Positions 31,861-44,629 are shown, counted from the first letter of the stretch. The stretch: 64,000 nt of DNA from Erythrophleum ivorense (GCA_026724425.1 JAIUCV010001084.1:62001-126000); one strand, 5' to 3'. Made by a program: numbers and translations. Notes: generated by a model not told the origin, from the sequence alone.

Positions 31861-33484
31861 GAGCCCCATGGAAGACAAGAGACATCTAACCTCTTTGCAG
31901 GAAGAAGCAGAGGAAACCGACCGCATGTGCCTTTTTTTATTTTCCTTCTATTTCTCTACTTTTTCTTCAACTATACTTACTTGTTTTCGGGCAATTTATT
32001 TTTTTTGTTATGACAACAAGTAAGTAAAATATTTTTTTATTTGATGTTAAAATGTATTCTTTTTTTTTTTTGTCAACGATGTTAAAAATGTATTCAAAGT
32101 TCAAACTAAAATTTAAAGCTGTCGGAAAACAGAAAAAGAAAACTAAAATTTAAACAATGCCTTTTTGGAACATACAAAGTTTTGGATCCTTTTATATACT
32201 TTTTGTATAAATTATATGCGACTAATAGTTTAAATTATAATGACACAATATCTTTCGAAATTCAAATTTGCATAAATATTTAGTAAAATAATACCACATT
32301 TTTTAAGAAATGTATCTGCGCGAAAAAAATATTATTTTTTAATTAATGATGCTAGATTGCTAGGATAAGATTCTTAGTTTCAAGCTTTAGAGGCTATAGA
32401 AATTTGGATTCTTTATCCCAATTCTAAAATGCTGAAACTATAAAGAACGGACGACATGAAAATAGCAAATTAGCAATCAATAATTTCAACTTGTAACGTA
32501 CCAAACTCCAAAGTTCGAAAAAACAAAAAAAAACAAAAAAACAAAACGTACCAAGTTCCAAACACCTTAAGCACTAGTTTGGCTAAATACGTAAGTACCA
32601 ACAACAAAAATGTTCATACGCTTATTACCGACAATAAAACTCAGAGCATAATGAATATGTTTTATCCATAAGTAACCATTCAAACCCGTCGATAGATTCA
32701 CTAAAAGCAATTATAGACAAGTTCGATATAGGTATTACCGTATTAGATTATCTAATTCAGTTCTAACCAATCAATCAAGTTCGTATGATTTGTGACTTTT
32801 ACTATCCGAATTAGGATCTGCCAACCTCTTATAACATTTTTCTTTTGCAGTGGATCAGACCAGATTATACGGATTGAACTTCTATCTAAGAAATCTCAGC
32901 CAGCTCTTTTTTATTCCTACGTTGTGAAATTCTAGCTTGACAATCAATGCATTTGTAAAATTCATGCCGTAAAACTATTAATTCCTAAAAGTTTACGAAA
33001 ATCACGTAAAACGTTGCTTCGAGGACTAGCTTGATCTACCTTAAGTAATGATCTAGAATGAACAGATATAAATTATAGTAACCGAACAAAACTTGATTTT
33101 CTTAGATTTAGAACCTCTAAATTAATCAGTTTACACTTGGTTTACTAGTTAACTAATCTAATTTTAGAAAAATTGATTTCACAGCCATTTAAGATGTTAA
33201 TCAACTTTCTAAATCCTCCTAAAACATTTATTTGTTTCACTAATAAGTCTTAGTTTTCGGTTTATAGAGATTCTGATCCGTTTCTACTTTCCGCCAAAAC
33301 ACACCGTAAAACGATATGATCTAAAAACACAAAGTATGTATATGGCTACAATGACTCAAATCTAAAGTCAATTTAAAGTTGACTCTTATATTTTTGGTTG
33401 GAATACACAGTTTTTCTCTGAAAATTGAATGTAAAATGTGGTGCTACTTATCGGCAACTACACTAGGTCGATATCAATCCGGTA
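31861..33484. other. Spacer upstream of AAP5
   Basis: AAP5 upstream region, AT-rich, with no gene, terminal repeat or RNA that I can support. Confidence 0.45.
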
Positions 33485-33719
33485 CTCCATATGTCCCAAA
33501 ATGTAATCAGTTTTAGAAAAAAAATTATTCCAAAATATAAGAATTATTCTACTACCAATGCACTTTTTACTTTATGGATATTGTGTGGTCAATTATATTT
33601 TACAGTTTTTTAGTATTAGTTAAATTATGTTTAATTAATACATTAAATAATACTTTATTAAAAAAATATTTTTCATAATTTTTCACTTGTCTAAAACTGA
33701 TTACATGAGGCAGAAGGAG
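33485..33719. mobile_element. Stowaway MITE (Tc1/mariner type)
   Basis: A 235-bp element with TIRs CTCCATATGTCCCAAAATGT ... and their reverse complement ending in GAGGCAGAAGGAG. Subterminal AATCAGTTTTAGA pairs with TCTAAAACTGATT. TA dinucleotides flank it at 33483-33484 and 33720-33721. The CTCC start and TA target are diagnostic of Stowaway elements. No coding sequence. Confidence 0.88.
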
Positions 33720-34036
33720 TATTAGAGTATATAATAGGGGAGAGAAAAAATAGACAGAGCTGTGCAGTTTTTAAGATTAAATTAAATTGTTTTTTTTGGG
33801 TAAAAGGTTAAATGGCGTAGGACCATCGAAAGTTAGTCAGTAAAGTCCCTTTGAATAATGCTGACTCTCATGCCGGTAGCTCTTAACAGTTGACCTTTTT
33901 ACTTCTACCACTGAAAACAAGTCAAAGTTGGAAAAGATGCTGCACACACAACACATAATGATAATAATATCCCAACAGAAGAGCAAGTTGATAGTTAAAT
34001 AATGTGCAAAACGTTTATTACTTTCTCAAACTTGAA

Positions 34037-34604
34037 GGGTCCGATTGGTAAAGAGACTTTGAAGGCTCTTAGCATTTTAACAGCCATAACAGTTTATTTT
34101 TTCCCAATCAAGCTTTTATATATTTTAAAGTCTTCAAAGTCTTGACCTTCTTTTTTCTTCTTCCCGATCTGATTTTTTGAACAGCCATTGTTTTATTTTT
34201 GTTTTTAATTTTTTCTTTTCAACTATCTTAATAAACACAGAAGTATGTCTAATGTTCATTAATAACCCTAATTTCTTACAGAATATTTTTGGTTATTGAA
34301 CTAATATATGAAATTATTAGTCTAGTTTGTAATTTTTAATTATATTATTTTTTGGTTATTTCTGCTAATAATAAAAATTATTTAAAAATTATGTGAATTT
34401 TGTCATTATGTTGTATAATTTATGATAAAAAAATAAGAATAATAATAATATTATTAAATAGTAACAGTCACAGTTTTACAGCTTTTTTATCAATTAGACT
34501 TTTTAAAATATTAAAAGTAACACTCATAGTTTTAACAACCAAAATTTCTACAACCAAAAGCCAACAATCACAGTCTAAAGCCACAGTCCTTACTAATCGG
34601 GACC
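34037..34604. mobile_element. MITE with GATTGGT-type termini
   Basis: Starts GGGTCCGATTGGTAA and ends TTACTAATCGGGACC, an inverted repeat with few mismatches. The interior is AT-rich, with repeated ACAGTCACAGTTTTACAG-like and ACAACCAAAA words. No 8-bp target duplication is clear. Confidence 0.7.
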
Positions 34605-34921
34605 TAAGTCATATATTTTTTTAATCCATTTCTAATTTTCGCATCAGATTACTAGTAAAGCATAATTTAATTTATGTAGTGTCTGTAGTTATAATAAACA
34701 CATAAACTTTATTTTCTCCATTTTTAACCAAATGTTTTAGAGATTTTTTTTTAAAAAATATTTGAAGTGATGTTTTCAAGTCTCTACGCACAATTAATTG
34801 GTGTATCTATTTTTTGGCCGTTTGAATTATACAAATTGTTATTTTGTTGGTTGAATAGTTTTGGAGTCTACGATAAAATATTTTTTATCTTGCAAAAATT
34901 GAAAATAAAATAAAATATGTT

Positions 34922-35082
34922 TTACAAGTTATCCACAATCCCAGAGACAAGATTTCGAGGACGTACGAGCTGCTTCATGGTAGCTCTTGTCTAGATGCAG
35001 ATGCAACAACTCTATTTTCGACTGTCTATTGTTTACAATCTTGAATACACAAATGTGGTACAAGTTATCCACAATCCCAGAG
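34922..35082. repeat. 24-bp direct repeat pair
   Basis: ACAAGTTATCCACAATCCCA plus GAG occurs at 34923 and 35060, 137 bp apart, with different text between. It may mark an insertion or a small duplication. Confidence 0.7.
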
Positions 35083-36165
35083 CCTGGCCACATTTAAGGA
35101 GCTATACTAGTGAGGTCTTAGGTTCAAGGAAGAGATTCTGAAACCACGTTTTAGGTTCAAAGGGAGACAATTAATGGTTGTGCTGGTGTATCAGTGGCCG
35201 CTACCACTAATTGAAAGTGATAAACCGTGTATTGGCTCTTAGTATTAATATAACTGCAATATGTTGTGGGAAAAAATGTATTAACTGGCAGTATCTTTAA
35301 CAAAAAATAAAAAGCATTATCTGGCAATAGAAATGGTGGTATTAAAAAATAAATATAAAACGGTGAAATGGATTTTCTTATGCTAAGTAAAAGCAAATTG
35401 AAATGTTGCGAAGCGCATAATTTTATTGGTAAGACTATAACATATTTTTTTCATGGACTTCAAATTTACAGAAATATATATTAACAAAAGACACGCTATG
35501 TCTGATAGGTATTTGGTACTATTCTTTTTTTGTTTGTTGATAGCAACTTAACAAACTGCAATTTAACCAAATTCTGTTGGAAACAAAAGGTAGGTCTCAA
35601 ACAAAAAAAATTGTGGTCCATTATAAAAAGTATATAATAAAAAAGGAAAATAAGAAAAGAATGAAATTATTCGAGCCTGGGATATATCGGGGAATTGATA
35701 CGAATTATCTAGGAACCGTTACTATAATGAAATTATCCTGGTAGACTCGGATGTAACGAATATTCATTCTCCTTAATATTTGATATCTTAGAGTTTTTAC
35801 ATGAATTAAGAAATAATTAATGCTTAATTAATTAATATATTACTTTTTCATTTTAAATAACTATTAACCAATAAAAATTATAGAATTATCTTGAAATTTA
35901 CATTTTTATGTCATTAATTAATAAAAAATATATTTAATAATCTAAAACATCAAACAATAAAGAACAAATAAAAAAACTAAAACGTCAAATATTAAGAACA
36001 TATAGCGTAATAATTTTAGAGATTTTTTGTATTGGTGGTGGTGGTCTAATTGTTTCCATTTGATGGAAGAGTTACCCTGTTGGTCTAAACCAGTGATCAA
36101 TTTTATACTAGATTTATCCCATTTGACCACATAGATATGAGTTTTTATTTTTAGCTCATTTGAAT

Positions 36166-37265
36166 TGTAACATCCGTAAACCTAGAAGTGTGATTTTTGT
36201 GTGGTGTCGAGCGACACCAGGGGTGGTGTCGGTTGATATCGGTTCGGCGAATTGATTTCGGTCATTTAATTCGTTCGGTTTGGTTGGTTAAGGGCTGGAA
36301 ACCCTATCTTTGCGAATTAAAAGTGTGTAGCCGCGAGGGGAGGTTCGTTTTTCGAGAAAACAAGAGGAGAAAAAGAGCTGAGAGTTTGTGGGAGATTCTG
36401 GAGCTTTGTGGTTGATCTGAGGCTGTTCTGTGCTGTTCTTCATCTCTTCCTTCTTCTTAATCCATAATCAAGGTGAGTGTATGACCGTAGGCTCGCAAGA
36501 GAATCAGATTGTGCAAGTGAATTGTGGATTGATTCAGTTTAAGTGGTTTTCGTGTTTATTCTTGTGATAATCGTGGCTTAGATCGATAATATTGTGATGA
36601 TTGTATGATTTGGTGTTTCTGTGCGTGAAATTGTTTTGGGCGTCGACACCAATCGGGCCGGGTGTCGAGCGACATAATCTGTGTCGATCGACACTGATCC
36701 GGTTAAATCCGATTATCTGGCGATTTAATTTAATTAATTGGGTTAAGTGGTTTAATCTGGTTTAACTCGGTTTAAATGGAATTAAGTGGTTTAATTCGGT
36801 AATTAATTATTAATTGGTAAATTTAGTTAATTAATTGACTTAAAAATAATTGTGAAAATTATTTAAGTGTTTAAAATTATTATTTAATTGTGGAAATTAT
36901 TTAATAATTAAAAAGATTTATTTTAATAATTGTGGTAATTATTATAAATATTGAAAAGTGTTAAAACTGCGTTATTGGCCTGTAGGCGGGGTGATTGCCT
37001 CACTAAGTATTTATGAAATACTTATGCATCTCTTTTTCCTTAATGTGATGCAGGTAAGAAGAAAGTGTGATCGCGGAATCGGACCGAAGAAAGGATGATA
37101 GGATTGTTTTTAGTGTTTTGAGTTATTTGTTTTGCAAACATGTTGTTTAGATTGTTAGTGTTTTAATATTATTTTATGGAATCGAATTTGGTTGTTTGAT
37201 TTAATTTGTTAATGATTATTTATTGGAGTTTATTTTAATTAAGTTTTCTGTATTTAATTAAAAAA
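36166..37265 (+). mobile_element. Gypsy-type (chromovirus-like) LTR remnant
   Basis: Begins TGTAACATCCG at 36166, a common start of plant Gypsy LTRs. It contains the near-palindrome GGTGTCGAGCGACACC (36203-36218), another TGTCGAGCGACA (36663) and a perfect 14-bp palindrome GTGTCGATCGACAC (36681-36694). Further on comes CACTAAGTATTTATGAAATACT... and GATGCAGGTAAGAAGAAAG, text I associate with Brassicaceae Gypsy LTRs. No gag, pol, primer site or second LTR is seen, so it is a solo or truncated LTR; the right border near a poly-A tract at 37260-37270 is approximate. Confidence 0.6.
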
Positions 37266-37731
37266 AAAAACCTGATTGTTTCATGAATACATGGAAAACG
37301 GTTTATCTGGGGATTGCACTTCCCTCTCCATAGACCTGAGATTTTAATAATAAAATTCGAGAAATGGAAACTTTACAAGTAGACGATTTTTGTTTCTTGT
37401 TTTTTTGGCTTCGGTTGGCTAGGTTAAGATAATGGGACAGTTTATGAATCAATACTTATGTTTGTTATTATCCGTGGGCAAGCTGGCATCAAATTTCAAA
37501 TACTCCCGTAACGAATAAACACTTTAAGAAAAAAATTCAAGAACGGATTCAGTAGGATCTAAACTATATTTTTCTTTTACGTATTTAAATGTATTTTAAA
37601 CTTGTTAATCTTTCTAATCATAATTTAATGTAGGATTAATTCAAAAATGTCAAACATATCTAAAAATGTATTTGTAAATTTTAATTATTACTGTTACAAA
37701 TTATCATCCGAATTCGTTGTATAGTATAAAC

Positions 37732-37897
37732 CAGTGGTGGAGGCAGAATTTAATGTTATAGGGGGCATTATTAAAACTGTATAGAGAATTAAGGGTAACA
37801 AATGGGGCATTGTTGAGTTTTTTGTATAATTAACATGAAATGTTAAAAAATCATCGGGGGCAACAGCTCCCTCTTACACAATCTGGCTCCGCCACTG
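37732..37897. mobile_element. hAT MITE with 8-bp target duplication
   Basis: A 166-bp element beginning CAGTGGTGGAGGCAGAATT and ending AATCTGGCTCCGCCACTG. The exact 8-bp word GTATAAAC flanks it on both sides (37724-37731 and 37898-37905), the target duplication size of the hAT superfamily. Non-coding. Confidence 0.88.
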
Positions 37898-37924
37898 GTA
37901 TAAACGTATGAGGTCAATAGTTTT

Positions 37925-38008
37925 CTAGCCTAGTGGATCACCGTCACCACTTGAGCAGTCTCTTCATAGGTCAACGTTCACAGGTGTGCCCGACCAAAAA
38001 AAATGTAA
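37925..38008 (+). mobile_element. Possible SINE fragment
   Basis: TAGCCTAGTGG fits the pol III A box and a degenerate GTTCACAGG follows about 45 bp on as a B box, then an A8 tract. Too short and decayed to be sure. Confidence 0.35.
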
Positions 38009-39253
38009 CTACTAACTTCTCATGTAATTCAACTAATTTTTATTTTACTTTTACGACATAAAACATTGCAATGGAGTGGCTGATCATAGATAGATACATT
38101 GATGGCCATCCATTTCAAGAAGAGACAAATGTTCTACTCGGTCGAGGACCATCCAAACAAAATTCTTCTATTTGCTTCTTCCACATAAACAAATCTTAAT
38201 AATAATCATTCATATTCGTCTGCGACTGCACGCATGTGTACACACATCCACTAGTTTTAAAAAGATATGCTATTCACTTTATACTACTATTAATTAGGTA
38301 GTGTTCGGCAATGTATGCCAGAATAATAATAAAATTTCAAAATAAGAAACAAATCGAAAAGTTTGATATTATGCTTTATGTATTGGTATACAATATTTTT
38401 CTTGACTCTTATTTATAATTTCTTATATCGAATTACTTATCATATCTTAGATATTATGCATGTAATGCGCAAGAAAATACGTTTTTCCTTTCCTAATATA
38501 TGATGAGCTTCGTGTGTTTTAATCATACAAGGATATGTTATAATAACTAATTTTGATAATATTGAGATCAAACTACAGTGATGAATGGTTATACCATTTC
38601 TCACGTTTTCATAACAACAACAAAACATTTCGATATTTTTGTCATTCAATATTTATCAATTTTTTTTTTTACGTTTTTGATACGTGATTCTATAAAAAAA
38701 TATTAAACATGTAACTAGAATAAAAATAAAATGTCATTAATCTTATTTTATCGCTTAATTATTTGATAACTATCTGGAGAAATTTTAGACAATTCAATTA
38801 TTCCACTATTCAACTGAACATATTAGCCATGTTCTCTATACACATAACTTAATCGCATCTAGGATTCTTTTTCCAAACCAAGATCACAAGTTAGATTCCT
38901 AGTTTACTTTCTAATATTACGAGTGACCTAAATTTGAACCACAATTGTACCGATTAAACCCTATAAGGCCAATATATACCAAAGAAAAACAAAAGAAGCA
39001 TATTCCACTTTTAAGTTTTAAGTTTGCATTTAGACAAATTTAAGTAAGCGAACTAGTCTAATACAAAATTAACTAATAATACAAACCTTCTACTAATTCA
39101 TTTTGCAAATTTCAGCAATTTCACTATTCCATGAATTTCCGTAGCGAGATCACAAGATAACTAATTTATATCAAATGGCCAAAACAACAGCAGCAGAATC
39201 ATATACAATCAGTCAATCCAACGCAACATTGGAACAAAGTTTAACTGAAGATT
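38009..39253. other. Spacer downstream of CYCA1;1
   Basis: AT-rich sequence with no supportable gene, RNA or transposon terminus. The last few hundred bases are presumably the CYCA1;1 3' flank. Confidence 0.5.
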
Positions 39254-41621
39254 TTAGCTGTTGTTGAAGAAATCTTGTGGGATTATGGATGGACAAAACT
39301 TCTTTGCCACAAACTTATACTGCAACAAAACAAAACAAACCATTAATTAAATAAAGCATCATAATCATTCTTCTTATTAACAAAAAAAAAAAGCCACAAA
39401 ACTTACTTTGTGTTGACTATACTTCTCTCTAACAGCGGGCAAAGAAGAGACATGAGCGTTACTACACAATCTTTGAAGCTCCTTAACACATCCTCTCAAC
39501 TCCATCGCTTTATACTGCGTATAGTGTTGCAACGTCGAATTCTGATTCACCAAGAAACAACAAAAACCCATTTTACTACATTGATTCTTCAAAGTAAACA
39601 ACACTCCAGAAAAAAGTAAAAAACATACCCATGGTCTTCTTGTTGGATCAAGAATGTACTTAGCCAAGAAAATGGAGGAAGCAGCCACTAATGAAGGTGA
39701 ATAAGAGAGCATTGTGTACTCCAAGAGCGATAATTCGGCAATGTAGTTGGACATACATTCTAGCTGCATCAATGGTGCCTCATGAACCTCGTGAGCAGCT
39801 CGAACAAAGCGTCTGCATAATCGAGTTTTCGAATTCAAAGGCTTAGGACAACTGTATGAGACGGATATTGTAATGATGAGAAGCAAAACTTGTTGCTAAC
39901 CTTAGAAAGCATTTCGCTGTTGGAGCTGACATTTCAAACTTCAAGTAATTCAAAACAGCAGATTCCATGTCAAGAACCTGTAGAGAGCCAAAAGAAACAC
40001 ATATGCGACCTAAGTCAGTAACTTTTATTAGTGAAATTTTATCTCATTTCTGTAAGAAAACACAAACCTCATCCTTGAGATATGTATTATCAGTAATGTA
40101 GCAGAATTCCTCAACTTGTGGTGCACATATCTCTTCATATTTTCTGCAACATTCAGTCAATTTAGATTTTAGCATGATAAGATCTTTGCCGAAAACACAA
40201 TCAAGAAGTTAGGAAAATTCGATTCTTACGCTGCTATCATCATACAAGCCACACCAAGCAACTGAAGTCTCTGCCTACTAATCACATTCCCAGATAGATA
40301 TCTGTCAATGTAGTTCACTGTCAAAAACAACGTCTCCGGTACAAGCCTATACTCTTCTGAGACCTGCAAGAAACCGAAAACTTCAATTATACATTGGCAA
40401 GATTGACAAAAAAAGCTACCACATTTCTGAATGTTTGTTAACTATAGAACTCACCTCAACAAGCCAATCAACTAAGATTCCACGCATACTCGAGTTTACA
40501 TCTTTCTGAACTCTCTCCATGAAGTCAACCGCAGGCCGCTTCTTCGCCTATATACAATAAGATTTACAAATTCAAGAACTTGAAATCAGATAAAGCTACT
40601 CACATTCTGAATCAAAATCTCAAAAAGATTTATACCTCAGCGGCACGAAGATGCTTGTAAATATCACAAGCATACGTTGCACAAAGCTGTGGATCCTTAT
40701 CATTACTGTCGATGTTGACAAACTTCTCCTTATCCGTTTTCATCTCTGACAATACATCTCTTCTGCAATAGTTACCTGCAATCCAAGAAATCCAACAAAT
40801 TGTCAAAAACACAATATAAGAACAAATCTTTTGATAGAAAGAAGTAGAGAAAAGTAACCTGTTGTCTCTGGATTCGGCGTTATGTAGAGATTACTCAATG
40901 CTTTCCTTTCGATTGAAACCACAGCAGAGACTTCTTCGTTGTCGATGTACTCAACTTGAGGGCTTTTGTTGTATGAATCACATGAAGACATTGTCTCGTC
41001 CATTGATACTGATTCATCCTCAGATTTGGCTGGAGAAGAAGAAGAAGAAGAAGACGCTTTGTGTTCATAAGTAACTTTGGCAGGAGCTATGCCGCTTGGC
41101 TTTACACTTTGTTGCAGAGGTAAGACATTGCTTGAGAAACCTCCATTTAAGCAAACAGCTTGTGATTGTGCTAACTTCAATTTCGCAGACTTGTTTGAGC
41201 AATGTGCCTAATAATCAGAATCAAAACCTCAATTCATTAAACAAATTTCACAAATTCAATCGAAGAAACAGTGAATCCACAGTGAATTACAGTAAACGAT
41301 TCTTCAATTCAAACGAAATTGAGCACAGCGACCAATCCCCAAAAATGTAGCAGATTCTGTAAAATTGCTCTAATTAACATAGAAAATTGAAGTACCCACC
41401 AGATCAGAAGATGAATTTGGGAGTCGTGAATTGTTCTTTAGATTGGTGATGTTACCAAGTGGTGCTCGTTTCTTCGTTAATCTCGGATCCGCCATAACCG
41501 CCATGTTAGAGTTTGGTTTCACAGAGTTTTCCGACGAGGAAGACGGTGCGTGACGCTTTGCGATTGACGATTTCGTCGAAGAGGAAAACGAAGGTCGCCG
41601 AGTCTGATTAGCGTTCGACAT
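39254..41621 (-). CDS. CYCA1;1: A-type cyclin CYCA1;1
   Basis: Mitotic A-type cyclin, partner of CDKA/CDKB, orthologue of AT1G44110. Ten exons in gene order: 41400-41621, 40859-41207, 40636-40775, 40455-40547, 40230-40363, 40068-40143, 39901-39977, 39629-39812, 39407-39541 and 39254-39319; phases agree and give 491 residues. A destruction box RAPLGNITN sits at residues 52-60 (RxxLxxIxN). The cyclin N domain opens with MRGILVDWLVEVSEEY, the A-type signature, and continues through LTVNYIDRYLS and LQLLGVACMMIAAKYEE. The C domain runs through LSLLEYTMLSYSPSLVAASSIFLAK. The promoter carries two copies of the M-phase MSA-like element. The 5' leader has a GA tract at 41699-41714. Confidence 0.95.
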
Positions 41622-41809
41622 TTTTTTGTTTAGGGAAAAAATTTCAAATCTCTCCGAGAAAAAGAAAATCTGCAAAAGGAAAATTGTGTTTTAGTGGCGA
41701 GAGAGAGAGAGAGACTTTACATACAGAGTGAAAACGAAGTGACTTTTTTTGGTTGGTTTAAATAAATAATCCAAAATGATGTTTGAATTTTGAGAAAGGG
41801 GACGATCCT

Positions 41810-41820
41810 GACCGTTTGAT
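41810..41820 (-). promoter_or_regulatory. MSA element (M-phase specific activator), proximal
   Basis: TCAAACGGTCA in gene orientation, 189 bp upstream of the CYCA1;1 start. It matches the MSA consensus (YCYAACGGYYA) with one change, the site for three-repeat MYB factors that drive G2/M genes. Confidence 0.7.
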
Positions 41821-42035
41821 TTGACGGGTGAGATTCTTCCTGGAGCGTAGACGAATTTAAGTGCGTGTCGTTTATTTAAAATAAGTCACAAACCTATCAT
41901 AATATGACACGTCATGATTTAGCGTCCTCGTGGTACACACATTTTTTAAACTTTGATACTGTGTCACCACCGGTTGGGTTTGTTTTTTGAATTCGAATTT
42001 CAAACCGCGAGAAAAGATAAAATACTATTCGAATT

Positions 42036-42046
42036 TCAAACGGTCA
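42036..42046 (+). promoter_or_regulatory. MSA element, distal and inverted
   Basis: The same 11-bp word TCAAACGGTCA on the opposite strand, 415 bp upstream of the CYCA1;1 start. Confidence 0.55.
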
Positions 42047-42744
42047 CTTTGTGTGCTTCTCTTTTTTAAAAAAATACTTACTCGGGAGACATAAAAAGAA
42101 AAAAAATCATACATTGAAATCAGGGGCTGTATTTTTCCTTTTCAAATTTTTGTTTGCACGAAACATCATAAGTGAAACTATGTACTGTATGATGTGATTG
42201 GAATATTATTTGTGTCCTTTTATGCATACATTGTTATAAGAAAATGTTATATAGTGTGCTATATATGCATGTTTTTATTTCTAAATGTTTTTTAGACTCT
42301 TAAAAATTGATATTTTTCATCACTTGAAAGAAACCGCAAATGAAGTTCATTGTCTTCTACACAACATTAAACATCTTTGTTTTTCCTTTGTCTATATATA
42401 TATTTTTTTTAATTCCTAGATTATATAATGTTGAGACACACTCACTTGCAAAATTGTTCTGTTTGTTTTGAACAATTCACCAATTATTAGGGTGTAATAT
42501 TCTTTTTATTTATAAAAATTTTAGTTCGTCCAAAAAAAATTCACCTCAAGGTCTATATAATTGTTTATAACTAATTTTGCAGTTCTCCAAAATTTTTTAA
42601 TATAAATCTTTCAAATTTAGTTACTATATCGACTTGAAGTTTTTAATTCAGTTTAATTATTTTGGATTTGTGGAGTTAGTTTCTAATTTAAAACTGATTA
42701 TATTTTGATTTTCAATAATTATTTAATAAAGAAAAAGAAAATTA

Positions 42745-43325
42745 ACTAATTTAACAAATATAGCTAATTTTATATGATGATATGAAATAATACTATTGGT
42801 TGTTTAAAATTTTGAAAATTTCTTTATTTTGGAGATGTTTATGTAGACCAATAAAATATATTTCTAAATCCTATGTGGACAACTTTAGAGGCTTGTAGTT
42901 CTTCAAATGTTATTTATATAAATGTTTCCAATCTCGAATATATATTGATTTCTAAAAATTGTGATGATGTACAATTATAAAAGCAAAAGTTTTTTAATTA
43001 TTTTGGAGTTGTGAATTTTATAATTTAAACCGGTCATATTTTGATTTTTGTCATATATATTAAAGTTAATATTTAATTTTGTAATTAATATTAAATTAGT
43101 TTCTTTTTGTATTTGTTAGAAAATATAGTTTCTTTATTTTATAGACTCTTTAATATGAAAAATATATAATACCATTGAACTAAAAAAACTTTCTTGAAAA
43201 ATAAAAATAAATAACTAATTTAAAAAATATAACTAATTTTAGATTATGATATAGAAAAATATTATTGGTTGTTTAAAATTTGGAAATTTTCTTAATTTAA
43301 GAGATGCTGATTTGACATAATTTAA
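42745..43325. repeat. Diverged direct repeat of about 110 bp
   Basis: The block AACTAATTTAACAAATATAG ... ACTATTGGTTGTTTAAAATT ... GGAGATG at 42745-42835 recurs with substitutions at about 43212-43305. Offset is about 465 bp. Confidence 0.6.
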
Positions 43326-43389
43326 TTGGTTTAAAAGAAAAAAAAACTGATGTGGACACGGTGTCCAACCCAACCTAAAATGCGTTTTG

Positions 43390-43640
43390 ATAAAATTATT
43401 AGAAAATTATTTATGTTTATTGTTTATGGATCATGGGTTAACCATTTAACCAATTAAACCATATAATTAGATGGGTCATGGATCAACCTAATCCATTTAC
43501 TAATTGGATTGGATTAACCCATAACCCATTATCTCTCAACCCATTTGGATAATGGGTTGGATGGGTTGGATTACCCATTTTGACACCCCTATGGACACCC
43601 TTAGAGGCATTTAGCCTCAATTTTTATATAGTAGTATAGA
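43390..43640 (-). mobile_element. hAT and Helitron terminus fragments
   Basis: On the - strand TCTATACTACTATATAAAAA begins at 43640, preceded by A, as in ATREP Helitron 5' ends. Just inside is TAGGGGTGTCAAAATGGG (about 43577-43594), a hAT-like terminal motif, followed by repeated AACCCATT words. I could not find matching opposite ends, so these are remnants, possibly one nested in the other. Confidence 0.45.
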
Positions 43641-43796
43641 TGTGGAAATTTATCATCTTAAACCATTTTCTAAAAACTATATTAACCCAAAATTAGTTAT
43701 AATTTAGGATTCAGACTTTAAAATTACTTATAATTTATGATTTATGTCTTCCGACTTTATAATTAGTGTTTACTTATGTCATAATATACCACCACA

Positions 43797-44066
43797 AATT
43801 CATATTAAACCATTAAAAAATTACAAAAATTAAATAAGCATCAAACTTTTTAAGTACTTAATTATATTATATGGTTCCATTAAAAAAATTTATATTAAAC
43901 CAAAAATACTTATAAAGTTGAATGCTTATTAAAAATTCATATTAAACCATTAAAGAATTACAAAAATTAAATAAACATCCAACTTTATAAGTACTTAATT
44001 ATATGGTTCCATTAAAAAATTATATTAAACAAAAAAATACTTATAAAGCTAGATACTTATTAAATC
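43797..44066. repeat. Tandem duplication, unit about 137 bp
   Basis: AATTCATATTAAACCATTAA, then ACAAAAATTAAATAARCATC, AAGTACTTAATTATAT, ATGGTTCCATTAAA and ACTTATAAAG occur twice in the same order, starting at 43797 and 43934. Confidence 0.8.
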
Positions 44067-44204
44067 AAGTTTCCTACTCTTATGGTTTCTTAGGTTATCT
44101 TATTGATAACGATTAATATAAAATCTGGATTAAAAATTCACCATCAATTAAACGATTTCATTAAAGGTATTTATGTCATTATCTTTGTGAGAGTGAATGA
44201 GATA

Positions 44205-44246
44205 GCTTCATTCCTGAAAATCATTTCACAAATAATAATATAGATA
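44205..44246 (-). mobile_element. Helitron 5'-end fragment
   Basis: On the - strand ATCTATATTATTATTTGTGA near 44244 resembles the terminus at 11208. The body would extend leftward; no 3' end was found. Confidence 0.4.
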
Positions 44247-44629
44247 AATTGGCCACAAAACTTTAAAGATCGATTGTAAAAACCTAAAAGAATAAAATAA
44301 TAAATTTAATAATTCTTAAAAAAACGTTCGAAAGTCTCGTGGAAACTAAGAAAAATAAATGTGTAAAAGGAAAAACTTTTATTTTTTATTTTTCTGTAAC
44401 TGTACTTTTATTTTATCTAAGGGAAAAACTTGGAAAAAATAAAATATTACTACCAGATTAGATCTAATTATGGCGAAACAATAAAATAATTTTATGATTG
44501 AATTAAAACAACTAAGAAGATAAATCTAATCAGAAAAGTACTCTAGAGATTTTAAACCTTTTTTCATGATAAGGAAATTTTTTTTTATTAGATATGAGGT
44601 ATATTTGTTCCTGAAATTGGAAAATCCAA

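Noticed and set aside
39377..39886. Continuous 169-codon frame taken as one exon of the cyclin
   Set aside because: It reads through introns; only 39629-39812 and 39407-39541 are exons with conserved cyclin sequence.
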